Shown here: positions 62,201 to 64,000 of the stretch, one piece after another | Numbering within the stretch: position 1 is the stretch's first letter | Layout: the number at the start of each line of letters is the position of its first letter | From: Verrucomicrobiota bacterium | GTDB taxonomy: Bacteria; Verrucomicrobiota; Verrucomicrobiia; Limisphaerales; UBA11320 | NCBI GenBank assembly: GCA_016199985.1 | Contig: JACQFQ010000044.1 | Coordinates: 1 to 64,000, forward strand | Length of the DNA stretch: 64,000 bases | Reading direction: 5' to 3' | Program-made: the position numbers and the translations under genes | Notes under the pieces: model-generated | What the model was told of the DNA's origin: nothing | The model's input: the letters and a program-made list of their open reading frames with translations, nothing else | The model's database searches: none

Positions 62201-64000
62201 GAGGCGACGGCCAGCGCGGGATTCAGGCTGACCGTCCTGGAGCGTCCGTGTGTCCGCTCCACGCGGGGCACAAACTTCTGGCTGACATTCCCGGGGAACT
62301 TTGGGCCGGATCCGGTGAACGCCAAGCAGCTGACCCTCGCGGTCGCGGGCGACGTCGAAACCCGCGTTCGGGTGGACATCCCCGGATTGGGCTTTCAGCG
62401 CGCCGCGTCGATCCCGAGCGGCGGGATTCTTCGCGTCCCCCTTCCGCCGGAGGCGGAGCTGGGGCTGGGGAACGATCAGGTCAGCGACCTGGGAGTCCAT
62501 GTCGCCGCCGACGCCGCGGTCAGCGTGACTGGTTTTCATGAGCAGGCTTTTTCCCAGGACGCGTTCGGCGCCTTCCCTGTGGATGTCCTCGGGCGTCAGT
62601 ATCTCGTGCTTGCCTACGGGAGCGTCTCGGATGTCGGCCCGGGAACCACCGGGAGCCAGTTCGCGATCGTGGGAGTCGAGGATGGCACCACGGTTCAGAT
62701 CAAGCTCAGCGCTCCCGCGGCTTCCCGCCCCAAAGGCGGCTCATTTAGCGTCCAACTCAATCGCGGCCAAACCTATCAGCTGCGCTGCGACGATCTCGGG
62801 AGACTCGACCTCTCCGGGACCGAGATTCAGTCCGACAAGTCGATCGCGCTGTTCGCGGGGCATCAATGCGCGGCCGCTCCTGTTGCCTCCTCGTTCTTCT
62901 GCAATTACCTCAATGAGCCAGTGCCGCCGCTTACCGCCGCGGGAACAAACTTCCTGCTGACTCCCTTTCTCACCCGGTTCGGCGACACCTTCCGGGTGAT
63001 GGGCGTCCAGCCGGCCACTCGCGTTCTGAGCAACAATGTTCAGGTGGCCACTCTGGCGCGCGGTCAGATCTTGGACATGATCGTCGCCGCGGCCTGCCGG
63101 ATCACCGCGTCGGCCCCCGTCATGATGGCTCAGGTGGCGAACAGCTCCTTTTTCGATTTAGTCGAAAAGGCCGATCCTACCTTCGTGATCCTTCCCCCTG
63201 CGGAGCGCTATCTCTCGGACTACACGTTCTTCGCTGAGACCAACGGCATGGAGAGCTATCTCAACATCATGTCTCCGGCGGGCGCCCGCGCGATCATCCG
63301 CTTGGATGGATCGGTGGTCCCCTTGTTGGCCGCTCAGGGCGCGCCCTTCTCGTTTGCGCGGGTCCCCGTGAGCCCCGGGGCCCATCGCGTTCAGGGAAAC
63401 GCCGCGTTCGGCGCGATTGTTTATGGCTTTGATCTCTGGGACGCGTATGGCTACAGCGCGGGCATGACGCTCGACGACACTCGCGGGCCTGATGTGGTTG
63501 TTCCGGCTTCCCTGATCGCCCAGGGGAACGCCGACTGTCGCGCGGCGGTTCCCGACGTGCCGTTCACCGCTTTCGACACCTGCGGTCCCACGAGATCGCT
63601 CAAGAGGACCCAGAGCCCGCTCCCAGGGACGCTTGTGGGGGTGGGGACCCACGAGATCATCACAACGGTATCAGATGGGGATGGGAACCAGACGCGAGCG
63701 ATCACGGTTCTCAGCGTTCGCGATCGCGTCGGCATCGCGTTGAACTGCCCGGCGGACATTTCGGCGACCAGCGTCTCGGAGCAGGGCGTGGCTGTTTCCT
63801 TCCAGGTTACGGCGGCCGGGTCCTGCGCGCCCAACTTTCCAGTGGTCTGCGACCCGGCTTCGGGGAGCGTGTTTCCCGTGGGGGTGACTGAAGTGGTTTG
63901 CCGGCTCGCCGATCCCAATCTGGGCGACGCGGTTTGCCGGTTTCATGTGACGGTCACCGCGAACAGCGCCCCCTTGGCGATCGATCAGGTGGAGCTCCGA
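59207..64000 (+). CDS. Large exported protein with Ig-like repeats, IgGFc-binding-like and HYR domains, 3'-truncated by the window edge
   Basis: The ATG overlaps the stop of the giant gene (ATGA) and the frame stays open for exactly 1598 codons to the window end. A signal peptide is visible (AATAAIMFCWLGAPRAVLAQ). Domains in order: an N-terminal beta domain; an Ig-like domain (ITRQPETRTDCLGGIAFFRV to LSDEGSTYFVDVANS, residues ~214-292); a lectin/LamG-like domain (~295-505); five cadherin-like Ig repeats with VNDxPxI linkers (~510-1013); an IgGFc-binding N-terminal-like domain (from RSTRGTNFWLTFPGNFGP, ~1018-1425); and a HYR domain (NCPADISATS... to GVTEVVCRLAD, from ~1508). This is an adhesin-type protein. 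The overlap suggests translational coupling with the LEPR-XLL giant, and the two may work at the same surface structure. Confidence 0.85.
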   Translation, partial: MKGMFQTVYRGFRAVSAWTCHSTLHAATAAIMFCWLGAPRAVLAQAQPGKINLSSKVLFFAPDPADVTAVKRGNAESYLGAPLAGTGVTAELWFGPLGALECELKPLSLGRTTFKTGGGAGQLVDVLSLSVTGTVPGERVRLQLRAWDNQGGAITTWKQADASATLFHGSSAPFDSAPLGGPGALTVIPTPDLSGIQRFNIHRGDNRFQAPAITRQPETRTDCLGGIAFFRVEATGEAPLSFAWFKNGAPLSGETNDTLFLTPKLSDEGSTYFVDVANSVCRARSLSATLHVDPTFDFFANFNTALPANAAAFGNTHFQQGGGVASSGGMGLVSVASGLTGWFSVPPFFTAPVQQFQVNFKSLIVSRGALASDGFSFNLSPTAPNASALPPGDEGQSDGLAVVFDTFNTPGTSPPEAPAIDIKWQGKVFAHQLVSFALNRYADVGIQMTPDGSVTVSYDGSVVHDSVPIPGFKPFRAFFNLGAHAGASSFAGYNIDDLCVSARSNSLPTISSPGNPTISEDGATPALNFKVDDLETPPADLVVTASSDNPGLVPAGGVVFGGAGNARTVTVTPAANQFGQANITLTVADAHGGRQSVVFLLTVNSVNDTPTISKILDQAIDEDATLGPIAFTIGDVETAASALNLSVNSSNTVLVPISAIALGGSGSNRTVTVTPASNASGTSLIAITVSDGGIESFRTTQFLLTVRAVNDPPQMKAIQNVTIDEDASTPAIPFTVSDVDSPLASITLTATSSNVALIPVSRIVFGGVPGTPTIALSPNANQFGTSLITVTASDGGASSQQSFLLTVRPVNDPPLLSQIADQFTQEDTALGPLPFTVSDAETATDQLALSLVSSNLVLFPPGSIVLGGNGTNRTLTLRPATNQFGSSLITVKASDGSIEVAKSFVVVVGSVNDRPVIIPISGLVIFQDEVAGPISFVVQDVETPAGQLLVSVGGDNTNVLVASGIALSGASSNRSLTLTPVAGQAGIVNVTVTVTDANEATASAGFRLTVLERPCVRSTRGTNFWLTFPGNFGPDPVNAKQLTLAVAGDVETRVRVDIPGLGFQRAASIPSGGILRVPLPPEAELGLGNDQVSDLGVHVAADAAVSVTGFHEQAFSQDAFGAFPVDVLGRQYLVLAYGSVSDVGPGTTGSQFAIVGVEDGTTVQIKLSAPAASRPKGGSFSVQLNRGQTYQLRCDDLGRLDLSGTEIQSDKSIALFAGHQCAAAPVASSFFCNYLNEPVPPLTAAGTNFLLTPFLTRFGDTFRVMGVQPATRVLSNNVQVATLARGQILDMIVAAACRITASAPVMMAQVANSSFFDLVEKADPTFVILPPAERYLSDYTFFAETNGMESYLNIMSPAGARAIIRLDGSVVPLLAAQGAPFSFARVPVSPGAHRVQGNAAFGAIVYGFDLWDAYGYSAGMTLDDTRGPDVVVPASLIAQGNADCRAAVPDVPFTAFDTCGPTRSLKRTQSPLPGTLVGVGTHEIITTVSDGDGNQTRAITVLSVRDRVGIALNCPADISATSVSEQGVAVSFQVTAAGSCAPNFPVVCDPASGSVFPVGVTEVVCRLADPNLGDAVCRFHVTVTANSAPLAIDQVELR
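60735..62245 (+). repeat. Five tandem cadherin-like Ig repeats (~100 residues each)
   Basis: Units begin near 60735, 61035, 61330, 61640 and 61940. Most start with VNDxPxI-type linkers and an EDA/EDT turn (DEDATLGPIAFTIGDVET, DEDASTPAIPFTVSDVDS) and end with SLITVTASDG-like strands. Confidence 0.8.

Overview
The window looks like a chromosome segment of a high-GC member of the PVC group, most likely Verrucomicrobiota. The grounds are family content, read by eye: a paired DUF1549/DUF1553 cytochrome-like protein and DUF1501 protein (a hallmark of Planctomycetota and Verrucomicrobiota), a LEPR-XLL giant surface protein, several secreted proteins with DxDGDG calcium loops, and weak or absent Shine-Dalgarno sites. 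No rRNA, tRNA, CRISPR array or transposase is visible.

Layout. (1) 1-2175: the 3' part of a gene made almost entirely of 79 consecutive Cys-Pro heptads (21-bp units in a 168-bp higher-order repeat). (2) 2205-7609: two overlapping, paralogous membrane proteins with glutamine-amidotransferase-like (DUF4350-type) domains. (3) 11636-7684, minus strand: the DUF1549/DUF1553 plus DUF1501 pair. (4) 13839-11953, minus strand: an HDOD signalling protein with a C-terminal membrane anchor and a small exported beta domain. (5) 13840-14424: a 585-bp intergenic region holding a candidate promoter and a strong terminator hairpin that abuts the next start codon. (6) 14425-16879: an Fsr-like MFS transporter and a PLP-dependent class I/II aminotransferase. 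(7) 17162-30724: four exported proteins in tight tandem, including a 2957-residue protein whose C-terminal third looks like the pore and TcB-binding end of Tc-toxin A subunits. (8) 30897-64000: a 28.3-kb gene for a 9437-residue LEPR-XLL protein, followed with an ATGA overlap by another large exported protein (IgGFc-binding-like and HYR domains) that runs off the window.

About 47 kb of the 64 kb, from 17162 to the end, codes for exported or surface proteins on one strand. I read it as one or two operons building an extracellular or cell-surface apparatus: an adhesin or tail-fibre-like protein, a Tc-like giant, calcium-loop proteins, and a giant beta-repeat adhesin that also carries a metzincin zinc site and a phospholipase-C-like region. 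Candidates for an undescribed system are the Tc-like locus (17162-30724) and the Cys-Pro heptad protein. All family assignments come from reading motifs; no database search was possible.
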